This document shows, in pieces, positions 41,440 to 49,163 of a stretch of DNA of 64,000 bases. The notes beneath the pieces were generated by a model. It ran no database searches. It was not told the origin of the DNA and was given only the letters and a program-made list of their open reading frames with translations. Source of the DNA: CBFHND01 sp965657085 (GTDB lineage Bacteria; Pseudomonadota; Alphaproteobacteria; Rhodobacterales; Rhodobacteraceae). Both the position numbers and the translations under genes were made by a program. Where the stretch lies: contig CBFHND010000003.1 in assembly GCA_965657085.1 (NCBI GenBank), positions 62,001 through 126,000 on the forward strand. Reading direction: 5' to 3'. The first letter of the stretch is position 1, and every line of letters begins with the position of its first letter.

Positions 41440-41815
41440 TAAATAGCGAATCACTCCCTGAACACACACAGTATGTGGTGACTCGAAACGCATCTGAGCA
41501 CCAGAATTTGAAAAAGTGTCCACAAATTGTGTTGACGAAGGCTACAAAGAGTGTTTAAAACCGTGTAAAACACCATATGTTGGTGGAAAGACGCTATATT
41601 GCGTCAAATTTTCTTGACATTCAGCCAAAAACAGCGCAGTTTGGTCCGTGGTCGAAAAATGACGACGCCGCCAAGGTTGCAGCCAAGGCGACGTCTAGCT
41701 TTCGATCCACACGTTCTGAGTAAGGACGCTTGGCAAATCGAGTGCACCCGCCTTGAATCAAAAGGTGGACGGTGAGTCAAGCTTCCTTCTCTTTTATCAA
41801 CAGAAGGAGCCAATT
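41440..41815. other. AT-richer intergenic stretch without a gene
   Basis: Between carB and the 68-aa gene, 376 bp are markedly richer in A and T than the flanks and carry no convincing reading frame; the minus-strand open stretch at 41604-41813 has no ribosome site and an unconvincing composition. There is a small hairpin GACGC/GCGTC (41590-41594 and 41601-41605) followed by AAATTTT, and a TTGACA at 41614-41619 that could be a -35 element, though I see no good -10. Confidence 0.5.
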
Positions 41816-42022
41816 ATGGCCTCACATTACGTCAACAAAAACGCTCAAAGCAACGGTGACCATGAAGTCCACAAAACTGGCTGTTCATGGTTGCCCGAAG
41901 TGCGCAACAGAATCTTCTTAGGTGACTTCGCAAGCTGCGGCCCTGCAGTCTCAAAAGCGAAGTCTTACTACGGCCAAGTGAACGGGTGCTACTACTGCTG
42001 TAACGCTTGCCACACATCATAG
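41816..42022 (+). CDS. 68-aa Cys/His-rich small protein, possible zinc module
   Basis: A 68-residue protein. It carries GDHEVHKTGCSWLP, LGDFASC, then GCYYCCNACH: His 16, His 19, Cys 23, Cys 41, Cys 58, Cys 61, Cys 62, Cys 65 and His 66. The order H-x3-C ... F-x-x-C ... C-x2-C-x3-CH recalls the compact zinc-binding domain of Ada, where His/Cys ligands surround a F..S..A..GY.PC..C segment; this is inference by eye. I have the impression of having seen similar small proteins in other bacteria next to the gene below, but cannot check. AGAAGGAG precedes the ATG by 6 bp. It is cotranscribed with the 57-aa gene 13 bp later. Function unknown. Confidence 0.85.
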   Translation: MASHYVNKNAQSNGDHEVHKTGCSWLPEVRNRIFLGDFASCGPAVSKAKSYYGQVNGCYYCCNACHTS

Positions 42023-42035
42023 CGGAGAAGAAACA

Positions 42036-42209
42036 ATGGCTACGAACCCCCCAAGCGGAGACGGCAAGCGAAACGGAGCTGTCCGCAAGAGATCCCAAAC
42101 CCAAGCGCCCAATGGAAATTGGGTAAAGCGTGACAAAGACACAGGACGCTTTATGGACCAAAAGACCTCAAGCAAAACGCCTTTCAAAGGTGTACGCAAA
42201 GAGAAATGA
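42036..42209 (+). CDS. 57-aa basic small protein, partner of the above
   Basis: A 57-residue basic, disordered-looking protein. It begins MATNPPSGDGKRNGAVRKRS and ends with NWVKRDKDTGRFM, then TPFKGVRKEK; I count many Lys/Arg and no Cys. The GRFMDQK and PFKGVRKE segments look conserved-like. It starts at ATG 42036 after GGAGAAG, and ends at TGA 42209, only five bases before a strong terminator stem. Being below 60 residues it is easy to miss. Nucleic-acid binding is suggested by charge alone. Function unknown. Confidence 0.85.
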   Translation: MATNPPSGDGKRNGAVRKRSQTQAPNGNWVKRDKDTGRFMDQKTSSKTPFKGVRKEK

Positions 42210-42213
42210 CTGC

Positions 42214-42242
42214 GTAGGGCGAGCTATACTCGCCCTACTTTT
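42214..42242 (+). terminator. Rho-independent terminator of the small-gene pair
   Basis: GTAGGGCGAG (42214-42223) pairs perfectly with CTCGCCCTAC (42229-42238) around CTATA, followed by TTTT (42239-42242). A textbook terminator placed right after the 57-aa gene, which supports both small genes being expressed as a unit. Because the stem is symmetric it may also end the convergent IclR transcript. Confidence 0.93.
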
Positions 42243-42262
42243 CGTGATTCCAATTCCACTCT

Positions 42263-43021
42263 CTACTCGAAAATCACTTCCGTGAGCCGTGCCGCGCCCT
42301 CTTTCAGGATCAGGTGCCGTTCGGGCGCATCATCGAGGGAAATGCGCTGTTTCGGGCCGTGAAAGGCGAGCGACGCCACATAGCGGCCATGAAGATCGTG
42401 TACCGGCACGGCCATCGCCACCATTTCAGGAATGAATTCTTCGGCGTCCACCGTGTATCCGCGCGCTTCGCTGGCGTCGAGTTCGGCCAAAAGGGCCCCC
42501 GCATCCGTGATGGTGTTGTCGGTGTAGTGCTTGAGATCAAGGGCAGAAACGAACTTGCGGCGCTCGTCGGGTTGCAGGCTTGACATAAACGCCTTGCCGC
42601 TGGCTGTGCAGTGAAACGGCACGTTCGATCCGCGCGGCAACTGCACGCGGAAGGGCCAATCGGCTTCGACCCGGTCAAGGTAGTGCATACCTGTTTCCTC
42701 GGGCACGACATAGTTCACGGTTTCCTGAATCTGGTCAGACACCCTTTGAAGGATCTGGTGGCGCGCGATGTGAAAGCGTGAAGCGTGCAGCACCCCGGCC
42801 CCGATCTGGCGCAGGCGGCGGCTGGGCCGATACCGCATGCCCCCCTCTTCGCGCACGAGAAAGCCTTCGCGCTCGAGCGTGGCGACAAGCCGATGCACCG
42901 TTTGTTTGGGCAGGCCCAGCTCTGCGTTGATTTCCGTGGCCGACATCGGGCGCTCACCGCGTCCGATCACCTCCATGATCAGAAGCGTGCGCAAATTGGT
43001 CGGAATACGTTGCGGTCCCAT
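42263..43021 (-). CDS. IclR-family transcriptional regulator
   Basis: A 252-residue regulator. The N-terminal winged HTH (about 5-75) has SATEINAELGLPKQTVHRL with EREGFLVREEGG, and the C-terminal effector domain (about 85-250) has MHYLDRVEADWPF, GSNVPFHCTASGKAFM and AISVPVHDLHG-like AMAVPVHDLHGRYV. This is the IclR fold, in which small organic acids or aromatic acids bind the C-terminal GAF-like domain. It is divergent from the GMC oxidoreductase gene, and an 11-bp-arm inverted repeat lies between them, so it most likely controls that gene (and possibly the sulfonate operon downstream). Start ATG 43021. Confidence 0.93.
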   Translation of the reverse strand: MGPQRIPTNLRTLLIMEVIGRGERPMSATEINAELGLPKQTVHRLVATLEREGFLVREEGGMRYRPSRRLRQIGAGVLHASRFHIARHQILQRVSDQIQETVNYVVPEETGMHYLDRVEADWPFRVQLPRGSNVPFHCTASGKAFMSSLQPDERRKFVSALDLKHYTDNTITDAGALLAELDASEARGYTVDAEEFIPEMVAMAVPVHDLHGRYVASLAFHGPKQRISLDDAPERHLILKEGAARLTEVIFE

Positions 43022-43077
43022 TTGAAACTCTTGACTTGCCAGAATCGAGATGCGCTGAGTATAGTGCGATCAATGAT

Positions 43078-43104
43078 AAAAACGAGACAAAAAGTCTCAT
43101 TTTT
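43078..43104. promoter_or_regulatory. Inverted repeat between IclR and the GMC gene, candidate operator
   Basis: AAAAACGAGAC (43078-43088) and GTCTCATTTTT (43094-43104) are mirror arms with one mismatch, separated by AAAAA. It lies 19 bp before the GTG start of the GMC gene, in the 101-bp gap shared with iclR. An IclR-type dimer could bind here. It could also act as a small hairpin in either transcript. Confidence 0.6.
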
Positions 43105-43122
43105 TGATCTTGGGAGGGATCA

Positions 43123-44730
43123 GTGAAATTCGACTTCGTGGTTATTGGCGCAGGCTCAGCCGGCTGTGCTGTTGCTGGGCGTTTGAGCGAGAACGGAAAA
43201 TACTCCGTTGCGGTGCTCGAGGCCGGAGGTCGTGACACCAACCCGTGGATCCATATCCCCGTCGGATATTTCCGCACCATGGACAACCCGCGCACCGACT
43301 GGCGCTATGTCACGCAGCCTGATCCGGGCATCAATGGCCGGGCGATCCCGTGGCCGCGCGGTCGGGTTCTGGGCGGGTCCAGTTCGATCAACGGCTTGCT
43401 CTACGTCCGCGGACAACCGGGTGACTTCGACCACTGGCGGCAACTGGGCAACACCGGCTGGGCATGGGACGATGTCATGCCGTTCTTCAAGAAGGCCGAA
43501 AACTGGCAAGGCGACGGCGAAGACCCCGACGACGTGCGCGGGACAGGCGGCCCGCTTCAGGTGTCGCCCACGCGGCTCAAGCGTGATGTCGTGGACAAGT
43601 GGATCGAGGCAGCCAAGGCCGCAGGGTACAAGGAAGCGCCCGACTACAACGGGCTTGATCAGGAAGGTGTCGGGTATTTCCAGCTGACGCAGGCCAACGG
43701 CCGCCGCTGTTCATCGGCGCGCGCCTATCTCACGCCCAACCGCAACCGCGAAAACTTGACGATCATCACCAACACGCAAGTGAAGGATCTGGTGATCACA
43801 GAAGGCCGCGTGACAGCCATAAAGGCGGACAAGAACGGCCAGCCTGTCACCATCGAAGTGGGCCGCGAAGCGATCCTGAGCGCAGGCGCCATCGGGTCGC
43901 CGCAAATCCTGATGCTGTCGGGTATCGGCGGTGGGGCCGACCTTGCCCCGCACGGCATTGACGTGGCGCACGACCTGCCCGGCGTGGGCAAGAACCTGCA
44001 AGACCACCTTCAGGCGCGCCCAGTCTTCAAGACGGATCTCAGCACCATCAACGTCGAGACCAATTCGCTGTTCAAACAGGCGATGATCGGGCTGGAATAC
44101 ATCCTTCGGCGCACCGGCCCCATGACGATGGCGGCCAGCCTTGGCACCGGGTTCCTCAAAACGGACCCGGACATGGACACCCCCGACATCCAGTTCCACA
44201 TTCAGCCCTTTTCGGCGGACAAGCCCGCAGACGGGCCGCACAAGTTCTCGGCCTTCACGGCGTCGGTTCTGCAAATGCGCCCCGAAAGCGCGGGGCACCT
44301 TGAACTCACGTCCTCCAACTGGCGCGACCACCCGGACATTCACCCCAATTACCTCGCCACGGCGACCGACCAACGCACCATCGTCAAGGGTATCCAGATC
44401 GCGCGCAACATTGCCAGGCATCAACCGCTGGCAGCGCATGTGCTGGAAGAACACAGCCCCGGCCCTTCCGTGGCGCTGGACGATGAAGCCGCGACACTGG
44501 ATTGGGCGCGCAACACGGCCGTCACGATTTATCACCCCACCGGCACCTGCAAGATGGGCGTTGACCCCATGGCCGTGGTTGACCCGCGCCTGCGGGTGCA
44601 CGGCATCAAGGGACTGCGCGTGGCGGATGCTTCGATCATGCCGACGATCACGTCCGGAAACACCAATGCCCCCGCGATCATGATCGGGGAAAAGGCAGCA
44701 AATATGATACTAGAGGACGCGCGCGCATGA
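43123..44730 (+). CDS. GMC-family FAD oxidoreductase (choline dehydrogenase-like)
   Basis: A 535-residue flavoprotein alcohol oxidoreductase. GAGSAGCAVAGRLSE (about 9-23) is the FAD Rossmann motif; GRVLGGSSSINGLLYVRG (about 81-98) and SAGAIGSPQILMLSGI (about 252-267) are the two GMC signatures; YHPTGTCKMG with the catalytic His and TSGNTNAPAIMIGEKAA at the C-terminus close the family. The substrate is an alcohol, but which is not decided; proximity to an IclR regulator and a sulfonate operon makes a diol or sulfonated alcohol possible (inference). Start GTG 43123 has GGGAGGG. Its stop overlaps the TerC ATG by 4 nt. Confidence 0.93.
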   Translation: MKFDFVVIGAGSAGCAVAGRLSENGKYSVAVLEAGGRDTNPWIHIPVGYFRTMDNPRTDWRYVTQPDPGINGRAIPWPRGRVLGGSSSINGLLYVRGQPGDFDHWRQLGNTGWAWDDVMPFFKKAENWQGDGEDPDDVRGTGGPLQVSPTRLKRDVVDKWIEAAKAAGYKEAPDYNGLDQEGVGYFQLTQANGRRCSSARAYLTPNRNRENLTIITNTQVKDLVITEGRVTAIKADKNGQPVTIEVGREAILSAGAIGSPQILMLSGIGGGADLAPHGIDVAHDLPGVGKNLQDHLQARPVFKTDLSTINVETNSLFKQAMIGLEYILRRTGPMTMAASLGTGFLKTDPDMDTPDIQFHIQPFSADKPADGPHKFSAFTASVLQMRPESAGHLELTSSNWRDHPDIHPNYLATATDQRTIVKGIQIARNIARHQPLAAHVLEEHSPGPSVALDDEAATLDWARNTAVTIYHPTGTCKMGVDPMAVVDPRLRVHGIKGLRVADASIMPTITSGNTNAPAIMIGEKAANMILEDARA

Positions 44731-45395
44731 TGGATATGGCACTGGATTTCGGCAAGATCATCATTGCCGATCTCATCCTGTCCGGGGACAACGCGCTTGT
44801 CATCGGCATGGCGGCGGCGGGGCTGTCGCCCAAATTGCGGGCGCGCGCGATCCTCTATGGCATGGTTATCGCCGCAGTGTTGCGCATCGTCTTTGCGGTC
44901 GTCGCCACGCAGCTTCTCGAAGTACCGGGCCTGTTGTTTGTTGGCGCGCTGTTGCTTTTGTGGGTGTGTTGGCGACTTTACCATGAAATCCGCGAAAACC
45001 TTGATGCCCGGGCCGAAGAGGCGATGCACGACGCCGAAGACCCCGAGGCGGGCTACACCGGCCCACCGCGCCGCACCATGGCTTCGGCCCTGTTTTCGAT
45101 CACGCTTGCCGATGTATCCATGTCATTGGACAACGTCCTTGCCGTGGCCGCGATTGCGGATGGCGACACGACAATGCTGGTCTTCGGGCTGGGCTTGGCC
45201 ATCGTTCTGATGGCCTTTGCGGCCACGATCATCATGCGCGTCCTCACGAAATACCCGCTGATTTCGTGGCTGGGCCTTTTCGTGCTGATCTATGTCGCGG
45301 GTGAAATGTTCGTACGCGGGTTCTTTGATGTGGACCTTGGAATTGGTCCGATGCTCGGACTTGTCGAAGGATGGGCCATGGGCAAAGGGCATTGA
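44727..45395 (+). CDS. TerC-family integral membrane protein
   Basis: A 222-residue membrane protein with about seven hydrophobic helices. The characteristic DLILSGDNALVIGMA near the start and DVSMSLDNVLAVA in the second half are the two Asp-Asn motifs of the TerC/YjbE/YkoY family, whose members are linked to metal (Mn, Ca) or other ion handling. Its specific cargo is unknown. It is coupled to the GMC gene (ATGATG overlap), and the TRAP transporter gene begins 119 bp later. A direct link to sulfonate metabolism, such as sulfite release, is speculative: typical sulfite exporters are TauE/TSUP proteins, not TerC. Confidence 0.9.
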   Translation: MMDMALDFGKIIIADLILSGDNALVIGMAAAGLSPKLRARAILYGMVIAAVLRIVFAVVATQLLEVPGLLFVGALLLLWVCWRLYHEIRENLDARAEEAMHDAEDPEAGYTGPPRRTMASALFSITLADVSMSLDNVLAVAAIADGDTTMLVFGLGLAIVLMAFAATIIMRVLTKYPLISWLGLFVLIYVAGEMFVRGFFDVDLGIGPMLGLVEGWAMGKGH

Positions 45396-45513
45396 CGTAC
45401 ACCAGTTGAGAGGCAAGCGTAGTTTATACGACCTCGAAAACGTTGCAGGCAGCGCCTTCGTCCTGCGACGAAACAAGAAAACCAGAGGGCATTGAACCAT
45501 AGGGAGGAAAACC

Positions 45514-46608
45514 ATGTTCAATCTCAAAACCCTGGCGGCAGGTGCTACGGCCCTGACGCTGATGGCTTCGGCGGCGATGGCCGAAACCACAATTCGTGTG
45601 CAGTCCGTGATTTCGGCAAAGGCAGACGAAGTAACCATGCTGCAGGACTTTGCCAATGACGTCGAAGCGCTGACAAGCGGTTCGGTCAAGTTCGAAATCC
45701 TGCCTGCAGGTGCGGTTGTCGGTGTCCGCGAGACGCTGGACGCCGTGGACAGCGGCCTGATCGAAGGCGGCTTTGCCTGGACGCACTACTGGTCGGGCAA
45801 ACACCCTGCCGCGATGCTGTTCGGTTCGCCTGTTGCGGGCGCCGGTGTGGGCATCGACAACATCGCCTTCCTCAGCTGGTTCCAGTTTGCAGGCGGCAAA
45901 GAGCTGTATGACCAGCTGTGGGACGAAATGGGCGTGAACGTCAAAGGCTTCATGCTGCAGCCCGTGGGCCCCGAAGCCCTGGGTTGGTTCAAAGAGCCGA
46001 TCACGTCGATGGATGACTTCCGCAAGTATCGCTTCCGGACGCCTCCCGGTATCCCCGGCCAGACCTACAAGGACATCGGTGTTGCATCGGTCGCCATGGG
46101 CGGCGGTGACATCCTGCCCGCTCTGGAAAAAGGCACAATTGATGCGGCTGAATGGTGCTGCCCCAAGCCTGATAGCGTGTTCGGCTTCCAGAAAGTGCTC
46201 AAGCACTACTACCTGCAAGGTCTGCACCAGGTTGTTGTGAACGCCGACCTCTACATCAACGGCGACGTCTATGACGGTCTGACAGATCACGAGAAGAAGG
46301 CCATTGAAGTTGCGGCCAACGCATCGCTGTCCAAAGCCATGTCCTACCGTATCTACGAGAACGGCAAGGCCCTGAAAGACCTGACAGAGAACCACGGCGT
46401 GATCCTGCACGACACACCTGCGGACTACTTCCCGGCCTACATGGGTGCCGCAAAGGCGTCGCTGGAGAAGAACGCAGCGGAGAACCCTTTCTTCGCCGAA
46501 GTGTGGCAGTCGCAGAAAGACTTTGCTGACATCGCGGTTCCCTTCTGGGCCGGTGCACAAGCCTCGAACGCGGCTCTGGGCAAAGCCCACGCAGACACCC
46601 TGAAGTAA
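45514..46608 (+). CDS. dctP: TRAP transporter solute-binding protein (DctP family)
   Basis: A 364-residue periplasmic binding protein with a signal peptide (about 1-23, AMA). The mature sequence shows ETLDAVDSGLIEGGFAWTHYW, FRTPPGIPG, GGDILPALEKGTIDAAEWCCP (ligand-binding Arg-type region) and a long C-terminal helix, as in TakP-like and other DctP proteins binding organic or sulfo-acids. Its CC in AEWCCPK is unusual but not diagnostic. The gene heads the transporter unit that precedes the HpsN/ComDE operon, so it probably binds the sulfonate substrate; this is inference. GGGAGGAAAA precedes the ATG. A large hairpin follows. Confidence 0.93.
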   Translation: MFNLKTLAAGATALTLMASAAMAETTIRVQSVISAKADEVTMLQDFANDVEALTSGSVKFEILPAGAVVGVRETLDAVDSGLIEGGFAWTHYWSGKHPAAMLFGSPVAGAGVGIDNIAFLSWFQFAGGKELYDQLWDEMGVNVKGFMLQPVGPEALGWFKEPITSMDDFRKYRFRTPPGIPGQTYKDIGVASVAMGGGDILPALEKGTIDAAEWCCPKPDSVFGFQKVLKHYYLQGLHQVVVNADLYINGDVYDGLTDHEKKAIEVAANASLSKAMSYRIYENGKALKDLTENHGVILHDTPADYFPAYMGAAKASLEKNAAENPFFAEVWQSQKDFADIAVPFWAGAQASNAALGKAHADTLK

Positions 46609-46624
46609 TCGCTTCTTGCATGGA

Positions 46625-46651
46625 CAGGCCCCCGTCACCGGCGGGGGCCTG
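46625..46651 (+). other. Strong hairpin between dctP and dctQM
   Basis: CAGGCCCCCG (46625-46634) and CGGGGGCCTG (46642-46651) form a perfect 10-bp GC stem. A second weaker GGCCCC/GGGGTC hairpin followed by TTTT lies at about 46690-46711. Together they may partially end or stabilise the dctP message so the binding protein is made in excess over the membrane subunit, as is common. Confidence 0.6.
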
Positions 46652-46738
46652 CGCCAGCCACACACCACCTATCGCTTCCGTTAACGCAAGGGCCCCGGCA
46701 TTGGGGGTCTTTTCGCCAATGGAAAAGGAGAGCGGGCC

Positions 46739-49075
46739 ATGACCGATGAGGTAAACCCGGACGAGCTGGACATCACCGACGAGCTGATTGCCGAGCGTCG
46801 TGCCGAAGAACCGGGCCAAACGCCCGAAGACATGACGCCCTGGATGCGGCCCATCACGGCCACCATTGACGTGATCAACCACTGGGCTGGTCGCATCATC
46901 TGCATTCTGATGATCCCTTTGATCCTTTCAATCGTGTTCGAGGTTTTCTCGCGCAACATGTTCGCCATTCTGACCGAGAATGGCCTGAATGACGTCGCTA
47001 TCGCATGGGGCTTTGGGCCCACGTTGTGGGTCTATGATGTCAGCCGGATGATCGGCGGGGTCATGTTCATGGCCGCAGCAGGCTATGCCTTGATGCGCGG
47101 CGTGCACATTCGCGCCGACTTTCTGTTCCGCAATTGGACTCTGAAGACACAAGCGACAGTGGATGCGACGCTGTATCTGGCCTTCTATATCCCTGCGATG
47201 CTCTTCTTTACGTGGGTCTCTACTGAATACTTCCTAAAAGCGTTCTGGTCCGGAGAACAGGCTTCCGACTCCACTTGGGCTCCTTTGCTCTGGCCCGCGC
47301 GTCTGGCCATGCCCGTTGGCGCATTGCTGCTGTTGCTCCAGGGCTTCCCGGAACTCTTCCGCGCCTTTCACCAGATGGGCAAAGCCCGCGAACGCCTATT
47401 CGTGCGCTTTCTGCCGCTTTATTTCGCCGCCCTTCTGGTGGTCACGCTGGCCATCTTCTTCCCTGATGTGATGCCTATTGGCGAATGGTGGAAAGACGCC
47501 TTTGGCCGCGAGGGTCTGCTGGGTGTGGACAAGCCAACAATCGGTTTGATTATGCTCGCCGTGATGCTCTTTTCGATCTTCGTGGGCTTTCCGATCTCGT
47601 TCACGCTGATCTTCTTGGGCTTTGTCTTTGGGACGTGGGGGGCGAATTTCAAACTCGCCACCTTCCTGATGACCTTGCAAACCAACTCGGTCATGCTGTC
47701 TGACCAACTGGTCGCGGTGCCTCTGTTCATCTTCATGGGCATTGTGATGGAACAGGCTGGCCTGATGGAACGCCTGTTCCAAGCGGTTCAAATGATGATG
47801 AGCAAGACACGCGGTGCGCTCTTTATCGCCGTATTGTTTGTCTCGACAATCTTTGCTGCGGCCACAGGCATTGTCGGTGCCTCGGTCACGATCCTTGGCA
47901 TCATGGCTGCGCGTACGATGAACAAATCCGGATATGATGTCAGGCTTGCCGCCGGGACCATCACCGCCGGCGGTACTCTGGGTATTTTGATCCCACCCTC
48001 GATTATGCTGATCGTTATGGGTCCTGTTCTCGAAGTGCCTGTGACGGACCTTTTCCGCGCGGCCATCGTGCCCGGAATTCTGCTGGCTGGTCTTTATATG
48101 ATCTATGCTCTGGGTCGGTGTTGGCTGAACCCCTCTTTGGGGCCGATCCTGCCACCCGATGAGCAACCCGAAACATCGCCTTACTACTTGCTCGAAGTTG
48201 TGTTGGTCATGGGTTCGCTGGTCGCATTTATCTGGCTGATCACCAAGGGTTTGACTGATGGGTTTGGCTTCCCGATGGGGGCCTTGGTTGTGCCGCTGAT
48301 CTGGGTTGGAATCATGTTTGCTGCCTACACTTGGGCTCGCAAAGCAAAGCCGGGTGGCTTCTACTTCTCTGACCTTTGGTACGAATTCTTCATGGGTCTG
48401 GTGCCGCCAACTGTTCTTATTGCCTTTGCACTCGGTTCGATCCTTGCCGGGTGGGCGACACCCGCCGAAGCTTCGGCTTGTGGTGCATTTGGTGCGATCC
48501 TGTTGTCTGCGCTCTATCGCAAACTGACGCTCAAAGGCTTCTACGACGCCCTGATCAAATCTCTGGAAATCACGGTTCTGATCATGTTCCTCGTGGCCGC
48601 ATCCAACTTCTTCGGGGCTGTGTTCTCGAACCTCGGAACACCCAAGATGCTGACCGAGCTTTTGCTCAGCCTTGATATGTCACCCATCTTGATCCTGATG
48701 CTGGTCATGGCATTGGTCTTCCTGCTGGGCTGGCCTCTGGAATGGGTGCCGATCGTGTTGATCATCGTGCCAATTCTGGTGCCGACGATTTCAGGCCTAC
48801 AAGAAGGTTTGGGCTTTGGTACGGATGCGAAAGGCGCCAACGATCTGCTTGTGTGGTTCGCCATACTTGTGGCGGTGAACCTTCAAACTGCATGGCTCAG
48901 TCCGCCTGTTGCATTGTCAGCCTATTTCCTCAAAGGCGTGGTGCCGGAATGGGATCTCAAGGACATCTACCTGGGCATGATGCAATTCATGGTCATCCAG
49001 TTGATCGGTCTGATCCTCATTTTCGTTTTCCCACAGATCGCGCTTTGGCTACCTAATGCGATTTATGGAAACTAG
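46739..49075 (+). CDS. dctQM: Fused TRAP transporter small and large membrane subunits (DctQM)
   Basis: A 778-residue inner-membrane protein. The first about 230 residues hold four hydrophobic helices of the DctQ type (IICILMIPLILSIVF, MIGGVMFMAAAGYAL, LYLAFYIPAMLFF, LAMPVGALLLLLQGF). From about 260 on is a DctM subunit with about twelve helices, with TGIVGASVTILGIMAA, ITAGGTLGILIPPSIMLIV (the GILIPPS motif) and AGWATPAEASACGAFGA. The fusion of Q and M into one polypeptide is known in several roseobacter transporters. It uses a Na+ or proton gradient and works with DctP. GGAGAG precedes the ATG. Lower GC in this gene than in its neighbours is noticeable. Confidence 0.93.
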   Translation: MTDEVNPDELDITDELIAERRAEEPGQTPEDMTPWMRPITATIDVINHWAGRIICILMIPLILSIVFEVFSRNMFAILTENGLNDVAIAWGFGPTLWVYDVSRMIGGVMFMAAAGYALMRGVHIRADFLFRNWTLKTQATVDATLYLAFYIPAMLFFTWVSTEYFLKAFWSGEQASDSTWAPLLWPARLAMPVGALLLLLQGFPELFRAFHQMGKARERLFVRFLPLYFAALLVVTLAIFFPDVMPIGEWWKDAFGREGLLGVDKPTIGLIMLAVMLFSIFVGFPISFTLIFLGFVFGTWGANFKLATFLMTLQTNSVMLSDQLVAVPLFIFMGIVMEQAGLMERLFQAVQMMMSKTRGALFIAVLFVSTIFAAATGIVGASVTILGIMAARTMNKSGYDVRLAAGTITAGGTLGILIPPSIMLIVMGPVLEVPVTDLFRAAIVPGILLAGLYMIYALGRCWLNPSLGPILPPDEQPETSPYYLLEVVLVMGSLVAFIWLITKGLTDGFGFPMGALVVPLIWVGIMFAAYTWARKAKPGGFYFSDLWYEFFMGLVPPTVLIAFALGSILAGWATPAEASACGAFGAILLSALYRKLTLKGFYDALIKSLEITVLIMFLVAASNFFGAVFSNLGTPKMLTELLLSLDMSPILILMLVMALVFLLGWPLEWVPIVLIIVPILVPTISGLQEGLGFGTDAKGANDLLVWFAILVAVNLQTAWLSPPVALSAYFLKGVVPEWDLKDIYLGMMQFMVIQLIGLILIFVFPQIALWLPNAIYGN

Positions 49076-49098
49076 AGTTGAAAGTTTCTGAATAATCA

Positions 49099-49128
49099 AA
49101 TCCGAGGGTGTGAAAACAGCCTCGGATT
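49099..49128 (+). other. Intercistronic hairpin between dctQM and hpsN
   Basis: AATCCGAGG (49099-49107) and CCTCGGATT (49120-49128) are exact reverse complements around a 12-nt loop. No T-run follows; a stability or partial-termination element between transporter and catabolic genes is likely. The next start is 35 bp downstream. Confidence 0.55.
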
Positions 49129-49163
49129 GCTATCACCCGCCTGCACATTCTGGAGTGTTCTTC

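Noticed and set aside
41604..41813. 69-codon minus-strand frame in the AT-rich gap
   Set aside because: No ribosome site, no recognisable pattern and it lies within a probable promoter and leader of the small-gene pair.
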